A DNA stretch of 64,000 nucleotides, taken from contig NC_081407.1 of the NCBI RefSeq assembly GCF_030272615.1, forward strand, positions 441,591,213 through 441,655,212. Direction: 5' to 3'. Origin of the DNA: Cryptomeria japonica (taxonomy: Eukaryota; Streptophyta; Pinopsida; Cupressales; Cupressaceae). Shown here piece after piece: positions 11,462 to 21,530 of this stretch (its first letter is position 1; each line of letters starts with the position of its first letter). Position numbers and translations under genes: made by a program. The notes beneath the pieces were generated by a model, which worked only from the letters and a program-made list of their open reading frames with translations, searched no databases and was not told the DNA's origin.

Positions 11462-13465
11462 ATGGAACCTAATTTGAATAGCCTTTTTAATGAGGACATG
11501 GGTAATTCCTCTAATCCTCCTAATGATGAAGAAGCTCTCCATGAGGTTTCTGAAGAACAAATTTTGAAATTGGATAACCAATTTGACGATTTTCACCAAT
11601 GGATGTCTCATGAGTATCCCGATAGTCAAGCTCTTCCTTTAATTGAGGGTCTAAAACGTATGCTTCAAAGTGATAAGAATGGAATTGATATTTTGCGTGG
11701 TATTGCACACATTGTGGATTCGAATGTGATGCCTATAAAGAGTTGTGCCGAATCTTTAGGTTATACACAACCTCCTACTCAAGTCAATCATTCTATTCCT
11801 TTGATGACTTCTATTGCTAGCATACCTACCTTTACATCAAATATAATGGCTACTTCTACACAAGACATTCCTCCTATGATCACCAGTCATGGGGGCAATC
11901 CTCCCTCTTCTTCTATTAACCCTCTTCCTTCATTCAATCCGACTTCTTCATTCATTCCTTCAATGAGTGTTCCTATTACATCTTCACAAATGAACATGAC
12001 GCAAGGGGGCAATTCATTTAACCATTCCATTCCTCCTTGTAGTGTTCCTCTTGTCCAATCATCCCCTATGGTTGACTATCATAGGGTCCCACCACCTTAC
12101 TCTTTACCTTCTTTCAATAACATAACACCTCCATCTCAATCTAACACATCTAATATGAATTCTTCAACTGAAGCGACCATTAACAATCTTGCACAAACTG
12201 TCTCTTCTTTACAGCAACAAATTGCCTCTATGAACCAATCTAAGTTTAGTGTGCCCACATTTGATGTTGCGAGCCCACTTTCTCTTGACATTGTTCGAGC
12301 TATTCCTCCTAAACATGTCGAAATCCCGCATTTGGAACTTTATAATGGTAAAGGAGATCCTCTAACACATGTTAAGACTTTTCAAACAATTTGTACTGAT
12401 TTTGCTTATGACCCAAGGTTGCTTGCAAAACTGTTTACTAGAACATTAAGAGACAAAGCCCTACAATGGTATTGCTCGTTGCCTTCCTATTCTGTTACTT
12501 CTTTCGAACAACTTGCAAATGCTTTCATTCAACAATTTCAAAACAATATAAGTCCTAAAGTTACTTTGATTGATTTAATGCATTGTAAACAAGGTATTAA
12601 AGAGAAAGTGACTGATTTCATTGGCAGATATAAACATTTGTATGCTCAAATTTCTTTTCCAGTGCCTGACAATGATATTCAAAGAATCTTTATTTCTAAT
12701 TTACAAAAAGATATTCGAGACAAACTTTTGTTTTCTGAGTTTACTTCTTTCAAACAGTTGTGTGCAACTCTTCACAATTATCAACTGACTGTGAGTCAAA
12801 TGGAACAATCACATCCTATGGCTCCAAGTGATAAGGGTGATAGCAGTCAACAACCATTTGGGAAGTTTAAACCAAACAGAGATTCCATCAAATTCAATGA
12901 AAACATCATCAACAACAATGTGAATGCAGCATCAGGTGTGCCTCCTATTTCTAAATTTTTCAAGAAAGAAAGAAAGTATACTCCTTTGGATGAATCATTG
13001 CATAGTATTATGAATAAGTTATTGGAACAAAATGTGCTTACTCTTCCTCCTATAAGGCAAATTGATCCTGCAAAGATTACTTCACCTTATTTTGATAACA
13101 ACGCCTTTTGTCAATTTCATCGTCAACCTGGGCATGATACTGAAAAATGTTTTTCTTTAAAGGGTAAAATTCAAGATTTGATTGATAATAATACTATTTC
13201 TGTTTCTGGAGTGAATGATAAAGGCAATACATCTATAGCTCCTCCTAATCAAAATCTTCAGATTTTTACTGATCCATTACCTTCTCATACTTCTCATACC
13301 TCTAATGTGATTGAGACTAATGATTCCTCTTTTTCATCTGCCGGTCTTGTGTCTATGGCTCCGAATGTGATTAACTTCGTAGAGCAGCAAGAAAACCCTA
13401 AAGAACCTTCCATCACATTTGATTCCAGTGAAACCATTAGGCACTTGATGGTCCTTTATACATAG
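11462..13465 (+). CDS. N3 gag polyprotein
   Basis: This is an intact 667-codon frame starting at the first ATG after the leader. Gag would form the particle that packages the RNA. Residues 1-90 are acidic and residues 90-270 are rich in Pro, Ser, Thr and Asn. A retrotransposon gag domain covers about 285-445 (IPHLELYNGKGDPLTHV..., LRDKALQWYCSLP, FIGRYKHLYAQI). A single knuckle of the Tat style lies at residues 550-563 (C, H, H, C in CQFHRQPGHDTEKC) and is followed by KGKIQDLIDNN. It is the only gag here without stops, so N3 may have been protein-competent until recently. It ends just as the protease frame opens in another frame. Confidence 0.88.
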   Translation: MEPNLNSLFNEDMGNSSNPPNDEEALHEVSEEQILKLDNQFDDFHQWMSHEYPDSQALPLIEGLKRMLQSDKNGIDILRGIAHIVDSNVMPIKSCAESLGYTQPPTQVNHSIPLMTSIASIPTFTSNIMATSTQDIPPMITSHGGNPPSSSINPLPSFNPTSSFIPSMSVPITSSQMNMTQGGNSFNHSIPPCSVPLVQSSPMVDYHRVPPPYSLPSFNNITPPSQSNTSNMNSSTEATINNLAQTVSSLQQQIASMNQSKFSVPTFDVASPLSLDIVRAIPPKHVEIPHLELYNGKGDPLTHVKTFQTICTDFAYDPRLLAKLFTRTLRDKALQWYCSLPSYSVTSFEQLANAFIQQFQNNISPKVTLIDLMHCKQGIKEKVTDFIGRYKHLYAQISFPVPDNDIQRIFISNLQKDIRDKLLFSEFTSFKQLCATLHNYQLTVSQMEQSHPMAPSDKGDSSQQPFGKFKPNRDSIKFNENIINNNVNAASGVPPISKFFKKERKYTPLDESLHSIMNKLLEQNVLTLPPIRQIDPAKITSPYFDNNAFCQFHRQPGHDTEKCFSLKGKIQDLIDNNTISVSGVNDKGNTSIAPPNQNLQIFTDPLPSHTSHTSNVIETNDSSFSSAGLVSMAPNVINFVEQQENPKEPSITFDSSETIRHLMVLYT

Positions 13466-14826
13466 TTGCAAAAGTCAAGAATACACCTTGCCGTGGAGTA
13501 CTTATTGATCCTTCGTGCATGGTTAATGTTATTACTGAAGAATTTCTTTTTACTTTGCAATTGAATCAAGTGATTTATGACAAAACAGATGTGATTGTGA
13601 AACTATTTGATGCATTTTCTTCTCCTACAATTGGTTCTATTACATTACCTATTGAGGTCCATAACAAATCCCTTGATGTGAACTTTGCTATTATTCCATC
13701 TTCTAAACAATTTCGTGTGAAGCTTGGCTATCCTTGGCTATCTTCCATGAAGGCTATTGCTTCTCCTATTCATAAGTGTTTGAAATTTCCCCATAATGGT
13801 GAAGTTGTTACTATCAATCATAGTCTCTTTAAACCAGCTGAAAGAACCTCTAGTGTTCCTATTGATTACTTTTGGCCTAAACAATTCCAATCTCTTCATC
13901 CGCGAAGTGATCATCTTTTCAAATCTTATCAAAAGTGGAAAACAGATATGATCCTATCTTTAAGTGAACCTAGAACACCTAAACTTGACATTCCTATCAT
14001 TCTTGAGAAGGAAGTTCTTCCTTTGAAAGATAAAACTAATGTCCTTTCTCAAGAAGATTCCCAACCCATCCCTATGGATGTGACTATGTCTATACCTAAT
14101 GAACTTCCTAAAAGTAGACCTATCCCTCCTCGTCATGATGGACTTGGTCTCCTTCCTAAACCAAAAATTCCTCCTTTATATGGAGCAGTTCCTCCTCCTT
14201 CCTTTTATAGAGAGAAGAGACCTTCTTCTTCTCCTATTATCCAGCCTAAGAGACCACAACCTAAACACCCAAGTGATAAGGATGACAACATTCTTCCTCC
14301 TCAATCTTCTTCACTTCCTACTAAGACTAGACGTAATCGTTCTGCACGTGAACGCCGACGAAACCGTCGTCTTAAAGCTCAAGCAGCTGCTTCTCAAACT
14401 TTGCCATCTCCAAAAACACCTTCAACAAGCATTATTCCATTTTCTCCTCAGCTGGACATTGAGCCTAAATCTCCTAAACATAAGATGCATGATGGTCTTG
14501 ATCCTGTGCGAATTAAAGATCCTATTTTTATAAATCTTGATGATGATATAGATGAAAATGTTATTCATGATGCAAATGTTACTCCTCTTGCTTCTAATAG
14601 TGAATATGAACTTGTTGATATTGATAACCATTTATCTAATGAATTTTCTAAAGCACTTATCCTAGCTCCTAGACAAGAACAACATGGCTCGGAACATGAA
14701 CATAGCCCTTGTTTGGATCTTGTGATAGCTCCATCTGCTGTGTTGGATGTTCCTCCTCTAGCGTGTTCCTTGCCTTCCCGAAACATTGATCAGCAAGATC
14801 GGGGGGTAGATGACGTGCTAGACTAG
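13441..14826 (+). CDS. N3 retropepsin-like protease with proline-rich tail
   Basis: The frame is open from 13441 and overlaps the end of gag by about 25 bases in the -1 frame. The expected protease lead-in (DGPLYIVAKVKNTPCRGVLI) lies before the first internal ATG at 13519, so the ATG is not the true start. The active-site segment is IDPSCMVNVI with Asp at 13507-13509, where related enzymes usually have D-S/T-G or D-x-G. The fold continues through FAIIPSSKQFRVKLGYPWLSS. After about residue 165 comes a proline-rich tail with a strongly basic patch (RRNRSARERRRNRR) near 14325-14370, possibly for nucleic-acid binding. The frame ends with no RT. No slippery heptamer is seen in the overlap, so a one-base indel is the simplest reason for the frame change. 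Confidence 0.72.
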   Translation, partial: ALDGPLYIVAKVKNTPCRGVLIDPSCMVNVITEEFLFTLQLNQVIYDKTDVIVKLFDAFSSPTIGSITLPIEVHNKSLDVNFAIIPSSKQFRVKLGYPWLSSMKAIASPIHKCLKFPHNGEVVTINHSLFKPAERTSSVPIDYFWPKQFQSLHPRSDHLFKSYQKWKTDMILSLSEPRTPKLDIPIILEKEVLPLKDKTNVLSQEDSQPIPMDVTMSIPNELPKSRPIPPRHDGLGLLPKPKIPPLYGAVPPPSFYREKRPSSSPIIQPKRPQPKHPSDKDDNILPPQSSSLPTKTRRNRSARERRRNRRLKAQAAASQTLPSPKTPSTSIIPFSPQLDIEPKSPKHKMHDGLDPVRIKDPIFINLDDDIDENVIHDANVTPLASNSEYELVDIDNHLSNEFSKALILAPRQEQHGSEHEHSPCLDLVIAPSAVLDVPPLACSLPSRNIDQQDRGVDDVLD

Positions 14827-15553
14827 TTACATTAGCATAGAAAATTCTCTCCCCCTCTCTTTTGTTACTTCTTCTATATGTTACTCTTATTCTTCTATTT
14901 GTTGTCCTTAGTGTTGTCTACTTGAGGACGATGCAAAGCATTGAGATCTCTCGATCTCTCTCATGTTGACTCAAAAGACACATGTGTTCCCTTCTTCTAG
15001 GTGACCTTCCTTGATTGGGGAATGAAGAACAATTATGCATACATACATATGATATATATACATGAATTATCATACAGCATATTGACCTCGAGGAAAGCGA
15101 AGTCACCTCGTGCTTTGTGTTTTGTGTCTATTATCCTTGGGCTTATCTCACACTTGGGGGCTAAATCCTTGCGATAACGTGCTCCTTTCCTTTCTCATTC
15201 TTATATGTATCACTACCTTAAAGCAATCACCCCCGGTGAGGCATGTACGATCACTTTAACGTAGGGGGGCATACATCCCGTTCATATCTTTTCAAGATAC
15301 TTGAGAATTTCTTGGCAAATTTAACCTTGCCTTGAGAATTTTTGATATCTTTCTTGCATGACTCATAGTGAGGGAACCTTACTACTGACAGTCATGGTTC
15401 TCCCTCGTGATCTTCCCTTTTACTTTGTCAATCAAAGTCGTAAGATCCTTAGTCCACTGGGGGCTTGGTGTGTCTTGCCTCCTTGACGTGGTGAAAGTCT
15501 TTCAATGTTGTTTCCTTGTACTTTACCGAAAGTATGAGCATACATACTCCCAC
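14827..15553 (+). other. N3 3' untranslated region
   Basis: No coding region is supported. It contains repeated phrases such as 'acttgggggcta' and 'actgggggcttgg', which resemble the terminal purine tract that follows. Confidence 0.5.
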
Positions 15554-15554
15554 T

Positions 15555-15569
15555 AAAGTGGGGGCTAAA
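15555..15569 (+). other. N3 polypurine tract
   Basis: AAAGTGGGGGCTAAA directly precedes the TG of the 3' LTR, the position of the plus-strand primer. Confidence 0.75.
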
Positions 15570-16850
15570 TGTAGCATCCTAAAATTGCGACACTTGCAAT
15601 TTTGACTGCATTTCAGTCTTCACGATGGCGACGCAACATGCAACCTGAATGGAGACCCCGAAACTTGTCCACGACACTGAAAACTGCATTTTTCAAGCAC
15701 CCTGGCCTGAACCTCCTTGCACCCTGCTGTCCTGAGAGGTGGGACCAGAGCGCCCAGTGCCCTGGTCCCTCAGGACCAGGGCGCCCAGTGCCTTGGTCCC
15801 TCAGGACCAGGGCGCCTAGCGCCCTGGTCCCCAGGACCATGGCGCCCAGTGCCCTGGTCCCTGGGTCCTATTTTGGGCCCAGTCTCCTAAGGGGTCTCGG
15901 GTCTTTTTGTTTGCAATTTGGAAATTATCATTTCCTGGTTGGCCTAAGGTCGGGAAAATTAGTCTATCAGCCCTAATTGACAAGTATATAAACTACATTT
16001 TCCTCTTTCATTCGACATGATGGAAAAGGCATGGAAACTATACTCAAGCATTCAAGCATTCAAGCATTCCTTCAAGCAATTGATCATTTCAAGTCTCCAT
16101 TCAAGGCTAAGTGTTGCATTCAAGACAAGGATTCAACCATTGAAGAGGAGATCACTTACTACATACTACAACAACATACAACATCTATACCTTCGCACAT
16201 AAGGATACAAACATCCTTAGAACAAGGTATTAGTACTTGTTTTACAGTCATTTACATTTACAGCTCTTGCTCATTTCTTGGTTAATTCCAAAACCGGGGT
16301 TTGACCTAAAGGCAAACCCCTAATCCCTAACCCCCCAATCATCTTCTCTTTTCTATGTGTAGGTTGCAGGTACGTGGCTAAAATTGAAGATCTGGAATCC
16401 TTGTGCAGAGATGAACAGATCCCCCTTCATTTTGTGGATTTTTCAGAGGACCGTGGCGCCGGGCACCATCGTCCCGACAACTTTTGCTCAAATTTGCAGG
16501 ACAGCGTCGTATCGACATTTTACTGCTAATTCCAGGTCCGCAGCTTCATACTGTATTCCTATCTCAGTTTATAAGCGAATCTTTGTCACTTTCTATGCAT
16601 TCCTAGCTTAATTCCTTTATCGATATTCTTTACAAAAGAGGGTAGCCTTGCTGTCATAACCCTTGAAATTCATCTAGCATCCAATCTTGCATTATGTGGG
16701 ATTGGATCTTATGAGTTTCAACCCCTCTTTTGAATGTAAAGTCTCTCCCCTAAGTGAAAACCATCGAATCCTAGCGAACCTCCCTTCTCTCTCCTCGGAG
16801 TTGGAAGAGGGGAGAACAACTAGGGTTCGATCGCGATTTTCCGCTTTACA
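15570..16850 (+). repeat. N3 3' LTR
   Basis: Its 1281 bp match the 5' LTR. It carries four GC-rich minisatellite units (about 15745-15870) against three in the 5' copy. The TATA box is at 15985-15992. It ends CCGCTTTACA at 16850 and is followed by AATGT. Confidence 0.92.
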
Positions 16851-16855
16851 AATGT
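16851..16855 (+). repeat. N3 target-site duplication, right copy (AATGT)
   Basis: This is identical to 8946-8950. The remaining 12 bases of C1's 3' LTR follow (16856-16867). Confidence 0.85.
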
Positions 16856-16867
16856 CAAATGCCAACA

Positions 16868-17060
16868 ATCTCCCCCTTTAAAATTGATGGAAAAACCAAT
16901 TGATTTGACATAATTGATTCAGATTGTTGTGAGTTGTTTGTGAGATTCTGAAATGCTCTCTTCTTGTCATCAGAATTCTCCCCCATACATTAGACTTCTC
17001 CTTTTTTCTCCAGTCTTCTCCCCCTTTTTCTTCAATCTTCTTCAATCTTCTCCCCCTTTG
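16868..17060 (-). other. C1 polypurine tract and upstream repeats of it
   Basis: On the minus strand TAAAGGGGGAGAT abuts the TGTTGG start of the 3' LTR at 16867. Three more G5-type purine tracts lie upstream (near 16976-16984, 17017-17028 and 17050-17060). Iterated tracts before the 3' LTR are a reported trait of Sirevirus-type copia elements. Confidence 0.7.
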
Positions 17061-17298
17061 ACAACAATGCAAAAAAAAAAAACTAAAACATAATTTCTTC
17101 CTGTATGAAGTGAATTCCTGTTGTAATGTGTTAACTTAGTCTCGGTCAGAGCATTTTGTCTTCAATTCATGTTTCCTGTATTGTATCCTGCACTGTTTCC
17201 TGCACACCTTTAGAAAACATCCTAAAGTGTGTAAATCAGCATCAACTCTTAAAAGATATTCGATAGAGTCATCGAATTGATGCTTTCACCGAACTCGG
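17061..17298 (-). other. C1 3' untranslated spacer
   Basis: This lies between the RNase H stop and the iterated purine tracts. I see no gene, only an A-run at 17072-17083. Confidence 0.4.
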
Positions 17299-18999
17299 TC
17301 AGTGAGTAGAAGATAGGGGTAGGACCCCTAACTTACTTCTGAGATACTCAAAAGTGTCCCTTGGTAGTGGCTTGGTGAAGATGTATGCTATTTGTTCCTT
17401 TGTGCTAACATACTCCAACACCACTTTCTTCTCTTGAGCTTCTTCTCTAAGATAATGATATTTGATAGAGATGAGCTTTGTCTTAGAGTGCATAATAGGA
17501 TTCTTCAAAATGTTAATGGCACTAGTATTGTCACAGAGTATAGTTACTGGCTTGGTAACTTTCTCATTTATACCTTCCAATAGTTGTTTGATCCAAGCTA
17601 TGTTGGCACAATTCAATGCTACAACAACGTATTCAGCTTCTGCTATTGACTGTGAAACACATCCTTGTTTCTTGCTATGCCAACTCACTAGTCTTTCTCC
17701 TAAAAAGAAAGCTCCTCCACTTGTTCTTTTTTTGTCATCAATGTTGCCTGCCCAATTAGCATCAGTATACAATTTTAAATCAAAATCATTTCTTTTCTGA
17801 TATACTAAGCCATAATCCTCGGTGCCTTTCAAGTATCTAAAAATTCTTTTGATTGTTGTCATGTGTGTTTCCTTAGGATCTGCAGAGAATCTTGCAACTA
17901 TACCTACTGCATGTGCTATGTCTGGTCTACTGTGAACAACATATTGTAGCTTTCCAATCATGGATCGGTAAAGTGTCTCATCAACAGATGCAAATTCATC
18001 ATTCTTTGATAGTTTACAGTTGGTAGTCATAGGAGTACTTACTAGTTTTGAATCCTCCATTCCAAATTTCTTCAAGATTTCCTTTATGTACTTGGATTGA
18101 GTAATGAAAATTTCATCTTTCATTTGTAGTATCTGTAAACCTATAAAATACTTTATCTCGCCGATTAATGACATCTCAAATTCTTTGCTCATTTCATTTC
18201 CAAAGTTCTTGCATAAAGAGTCATTTCCACAAAATATAATATCATCAACAAATATGGCTGAGATCAGTATTCCATTTTCATCATTCTTCATGTACATATT
18301 GTTGTTCTCACTTGTCCTTATAAAACCAGTCTTAATCAAATAAGAGTGCAATATTTCATACCATGCTCTAGGTGCTTGTTTTAGACCATATAATGCTTTG
18401 TTCAATTTACATACCTGATCTTTACTCTTGTCTTCAACAAATCCTTTAGGTTGTTCAATAAAAACTTCTTCTTCTAATATTCCATTCAGAAATATAGATT
18501 TGACATCCATTTGATATACCTTGAAGTTTTTGAAAGCAGCATATGCCAACAATGTTCTTACTCCTTCAAGTCTAGCCACAGGTGCAAAAGTTTCACCATA
18601 ATAAATTCCTTCTTCTTGAGCATAACCTTTGCATACTAGTCTTGCTTTATTTCAAATGACCTCACCTTTTTCATTTAGCTTGTTTCTGAAAATCCACTTT
18701 GTACCGATTACATTTTTGTCTTTTGGTCTTAAGGATTAGTGTCCATGTGTCATTCTTCTTGATTTGATCAATCTCTTCTTTCATAGCATTTATCCAATCT
18801 TCACTGTTAAATGCCTCTTTCACTATTCTTGGTTCAAATTCAAATATCAGACATGTGTTCTATCTCAGTTTGTTCCTTGTCATCACTGGATCATCCTTAT
18901 CTCCTATCATCTAACTTGGTGCATGATGTCTTCTAACATACTTGGCTAAGTATGATCTTCATCATCGCTCGGTAACTAGGATATTCTCTTCATTTTCTT
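17299..18999 (-). pseudogene. C1 reverse transcriptase and RNase H
   Basis: The region 17299-18579 is one open frame of 426 codons. It starts at the [16 protein letters not shown] block and has the copia palm motifs [24 protein letters not shown] and the catalytic FVDDIIF. RNase H follows with [28 protein letters not shown] and the terminal [17 protein letters not shown]. The RT N-terminus (18580-18999; EAFNSEDWINAMKEEIDQI, then GTKW-like sequence) is broken by at least one frameshift near 18720 and by stops near 18655. The frame is in the minus direction, downstream of integrase as in all copia elements. Confidence 0.9.
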
Positions 19000-20460
19000 C
19001 AATAGTTTTCTCGGTAGGACTTGTCGGTTGAACATAGAAAAATTCATCATAATCTTCTGGTTCTTTGGAATTTTCTTCATCATTTATTTCTCCAAATTCA
19101 TCAATTTTCACATTTGCACTTTCTACTATTTTGTTAGATGATTTGATCAGACATTTAAATGCATTGCTTCTAGAAGAATAACCTAGAAATGTTCCTTCTT
19201 CACTTTTCTGATCAAACTTGCCATTTCTATCATCTTTGTGTACATAGCATCTACTTCCAAAGATTTTAAAATAAATTACATTAGGTTTCTTATCATACTA
19301 GATTTCATATGGTGTCTTCAAATTACCTTTCTTTAGTTGTACTCGCTTCAGGGTGTAAACTGTTGTGCTTATTGCTTCTCTCCAAAATGTTTGTGGCACT
19401 TTCTTTTCAATCATCAGGGTTCTGGCACAATCCACAATAGATCTGTTTCTTCTCTCAGCAATTCCATTTTGTTGTGGAGTTCTCAGTGCAGAGACTTGTC
19501 TTTTAATACCATGATCATTGCAAAATAAGTTGAACTTATTAGATGTGAACTCTCCTCCTCTATCTGATCTAAGACATTTCAGTTTTCTTCCTATTTCATT
19601 TTCAACTCATGCCTTGTACCATTTAAACATTTAAAAAGCTTCTAATTTTTCTTTTAAAAACATTACCAACATCATCCTTGAATAGTCATCCACAAATAAT
19701 ATGAAATATTTATCACTATAATAACTCTGAACCTTCATAGGACCACAAAGATCAGTGTGCACAAGATCTAAAATTCCCTTAGAAGTGTAAGACTTACTTG
19801 TAAAGCTTGATCTTTTCATCTTACCCATCTGGCATCCTCGGTACATAGCATTCTCTAGTTTTTCAAGACTCGATAGACCTCTTACTCTGTGTTTCTTGCT
19901 TATTATGATCAGATTATCAAAATTTACATGACAAAACCTTTTATGCCATAACCAAGTATCATCTATCTTTGCATATAGACATTTATTTCGAGTTGAGTCA
20001 AGGTGAAATGTGTTACCTTTTGTTTGTGTCTCGGTAGCAGCTAACTTTCCATGCTTGTCATGAACTTTGACAATTCCTTTCTGAAATTCTATTCGGTATC
20101 CTGTATTGTTTAGCTGTGCTACACTCAAAAAATTGTATTTCAGACCTTCAACCCAATAAACATCATTGCATCTTGGATTGTCAAGAAGTGTTATAGATCC
20201 TTTACCTCTTACTGGACATGGTGCATCATTACCAAATCTTACATAGCCTCCATCATAATCTTCTAACATAACAAACTTGTGTTTATCACCTGTCATATGA
20301 TGTGAGCATCCACTATCTATGATCCAAGAATCATTATTATTTATGTGAGATATTAGGGCTTTTTCTTCACACCTTTCTTCATCTGATCCATGTTTGATAG
20401 CCACATAAACTACTTCCTTTCTATCAGTTTCATCTGATTTATCATCATTGGATTCCTCAT
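19000..20460 (-). pseudogene. C1 protease, pre-integrase and integrase
   Basis: The protease active site is intact (DSGCSHHMTGD), with the GAG-pre-integrase region (YWVEGLKYNFLSV, KCLYAKIDDTWLWHKRFCHVNF) and the integrase core next to it. Catalytic residues are seen in HTDLCGP, SDRGGEFTS and NGIAERRNRS. The first 257 codons (19631-20404) are open. A stop follows EKLEAF at 19631, after which the same frame continues. More stops lie near 19300 and 19610. A one-base shift at about 20470 separates it from gag. Confidence 0.88.
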
Positions 20461-20466
20461 CGGCTA

Positions 20467-21465
20467 TTAAGCATGTCTTTCTATCTCTTCTTCTGAAGTC
20501 TCGGTGTCCTCTGTAATGATTATATTTTTTTTGTCATCTCGGTAATCTCTCTTTTCAGTAGAATCTTTGTTAGGACAATTAGAAGCCATATGTCCTATTT
20601 TATCACAATTGAAACATTTCAAAGGTAGTTTTCCTTTATACTTACCTTTGCCTCTCAGTAACCTTCTGGCTAATAGTGCTTCAAACTCTTCCTGCTTTCT
20701 GATTTCCTCATACAGTTTGTGTACTTCTTCCATGTTCTTACAAAATCTTTCACTTGCTCCACTATGATCTCCTTCAGAGTACTTATTCTTTCTTTCATTG
20801 TAGTCATTAGATTCATCAAGATGAAAAGAACTAAATGTAGATTCAACTTTATTTACCGATGACCCATTGTTATCAAAGTTACTTAACTCAAATGCATGTA
20901 GCTTACCAATAGTAGCATCTAAAGAAACTGGCATATTAGGTATAGACCCCAATTCATTGATTGCAGAGACTCATATTGCATAAGTCGGTAGAAGGGTTCT
21001 TAAGAACTTACTATTTATATCCTTTTCATCAATAGTTCCACCTGCTCCTTTGATTTGATTGACAATCTCCTTTAGTCTTGTACTGTACTGGGTTATTTTC
21101 TCACCTTCATTCATCCTTATAGATTCAAGTTGTCCTCTTAGACTGTCTACTTTTTCTCTTCGAACATGTTCATCACCACCATATATAGATATGAGCTTGT
21201 CCCACATTGCCTTTGCATCATTGCAGCCTTCTAGATCATTAAACTCTGAGTCGGTCAATGCAAATGTTATTTCAATCATTGCTTGGATATGTTCTTGCTT
21301 TGCCTTTATTTCTTCCATAGTTAATGGATAGGTGCTCGGTATGATGAAATCATTCTCTAGATAATATACAACATATTCTCCAATTCCTGGTAGGTCCAGC
21401 TTCATCATTTTCTGCCATGTAGAGAAACTTGACTTGTTCAACTTCGATGCATCCCTCTTATACAT
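20467..21465 (-). pseudogene. C1 gag
   Basis: A single frame of 333 codons has one internal TGA at 20971-20973, most simply a CGA (Arg) codon after C-to-T change. The N-terminal part is a copia gag domain (STWQKMMKLDL, CNDAKAMWDKLISIYGGDE, ITQYSTRLKEIVNQIK). A CCHC knuckle CFNCDKIGHMASNC follows a KGKYKGKLPLK basic stretch near 20590-20640. It begins at an ATG 52 bases downstream of the primer site. Gag would package the element's RNA. Confidence 0.88.
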
Positions 21466-21516
21466 CTTTGGATCTTTGCCTCAAGTACCTTTAAACTTTT
21501 TCTTCCGGATTCCAAT

Positions 21517-21528
21517 GCTCTGATACCA
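21517..21528 (-). other. C1 primer-binding site (initiator Met tRNA)
   Basis: The minus strand reads TGGTATCAGAGC two bases after the 5' LTR end, the standard initiator-methionine tRNA primer site of plant copia elements. Confidence 0.92.
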
Positions 21529-21530
21529 AT

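Larger units (their letters stand above)
8951..16850 (+). mobile_element. N3, non-autonomous gypsy-type element with gag and protease only (TR-GAG type)
   Basis: Flanking LTRs (8951-10200 and 15570-16850) both run TGTAGC...TTTACA and are bounded by a perfect AATGT duplication. The 5.4-kb interior holds a long leader, a gag ORF, a retropepsin-like ORF with a proline-rich tail, and a 3' untranslated region with a purine tract. There is no reverse transcriptase, RNase H or integrase. Gag resembles Tat-lineage gag, so a Tat-type element is the likely helper (inference). It inserted in the 3' LTR of C1. Confidence 0.88.

Noticed and set aside
13433..13470. Programmed -1 frameshift between N3 gag and protease
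   Set aside because: The overlap has no X-XXY-YYZ heptamer and no obvious pseudoknot; a one-base indel is simpler.
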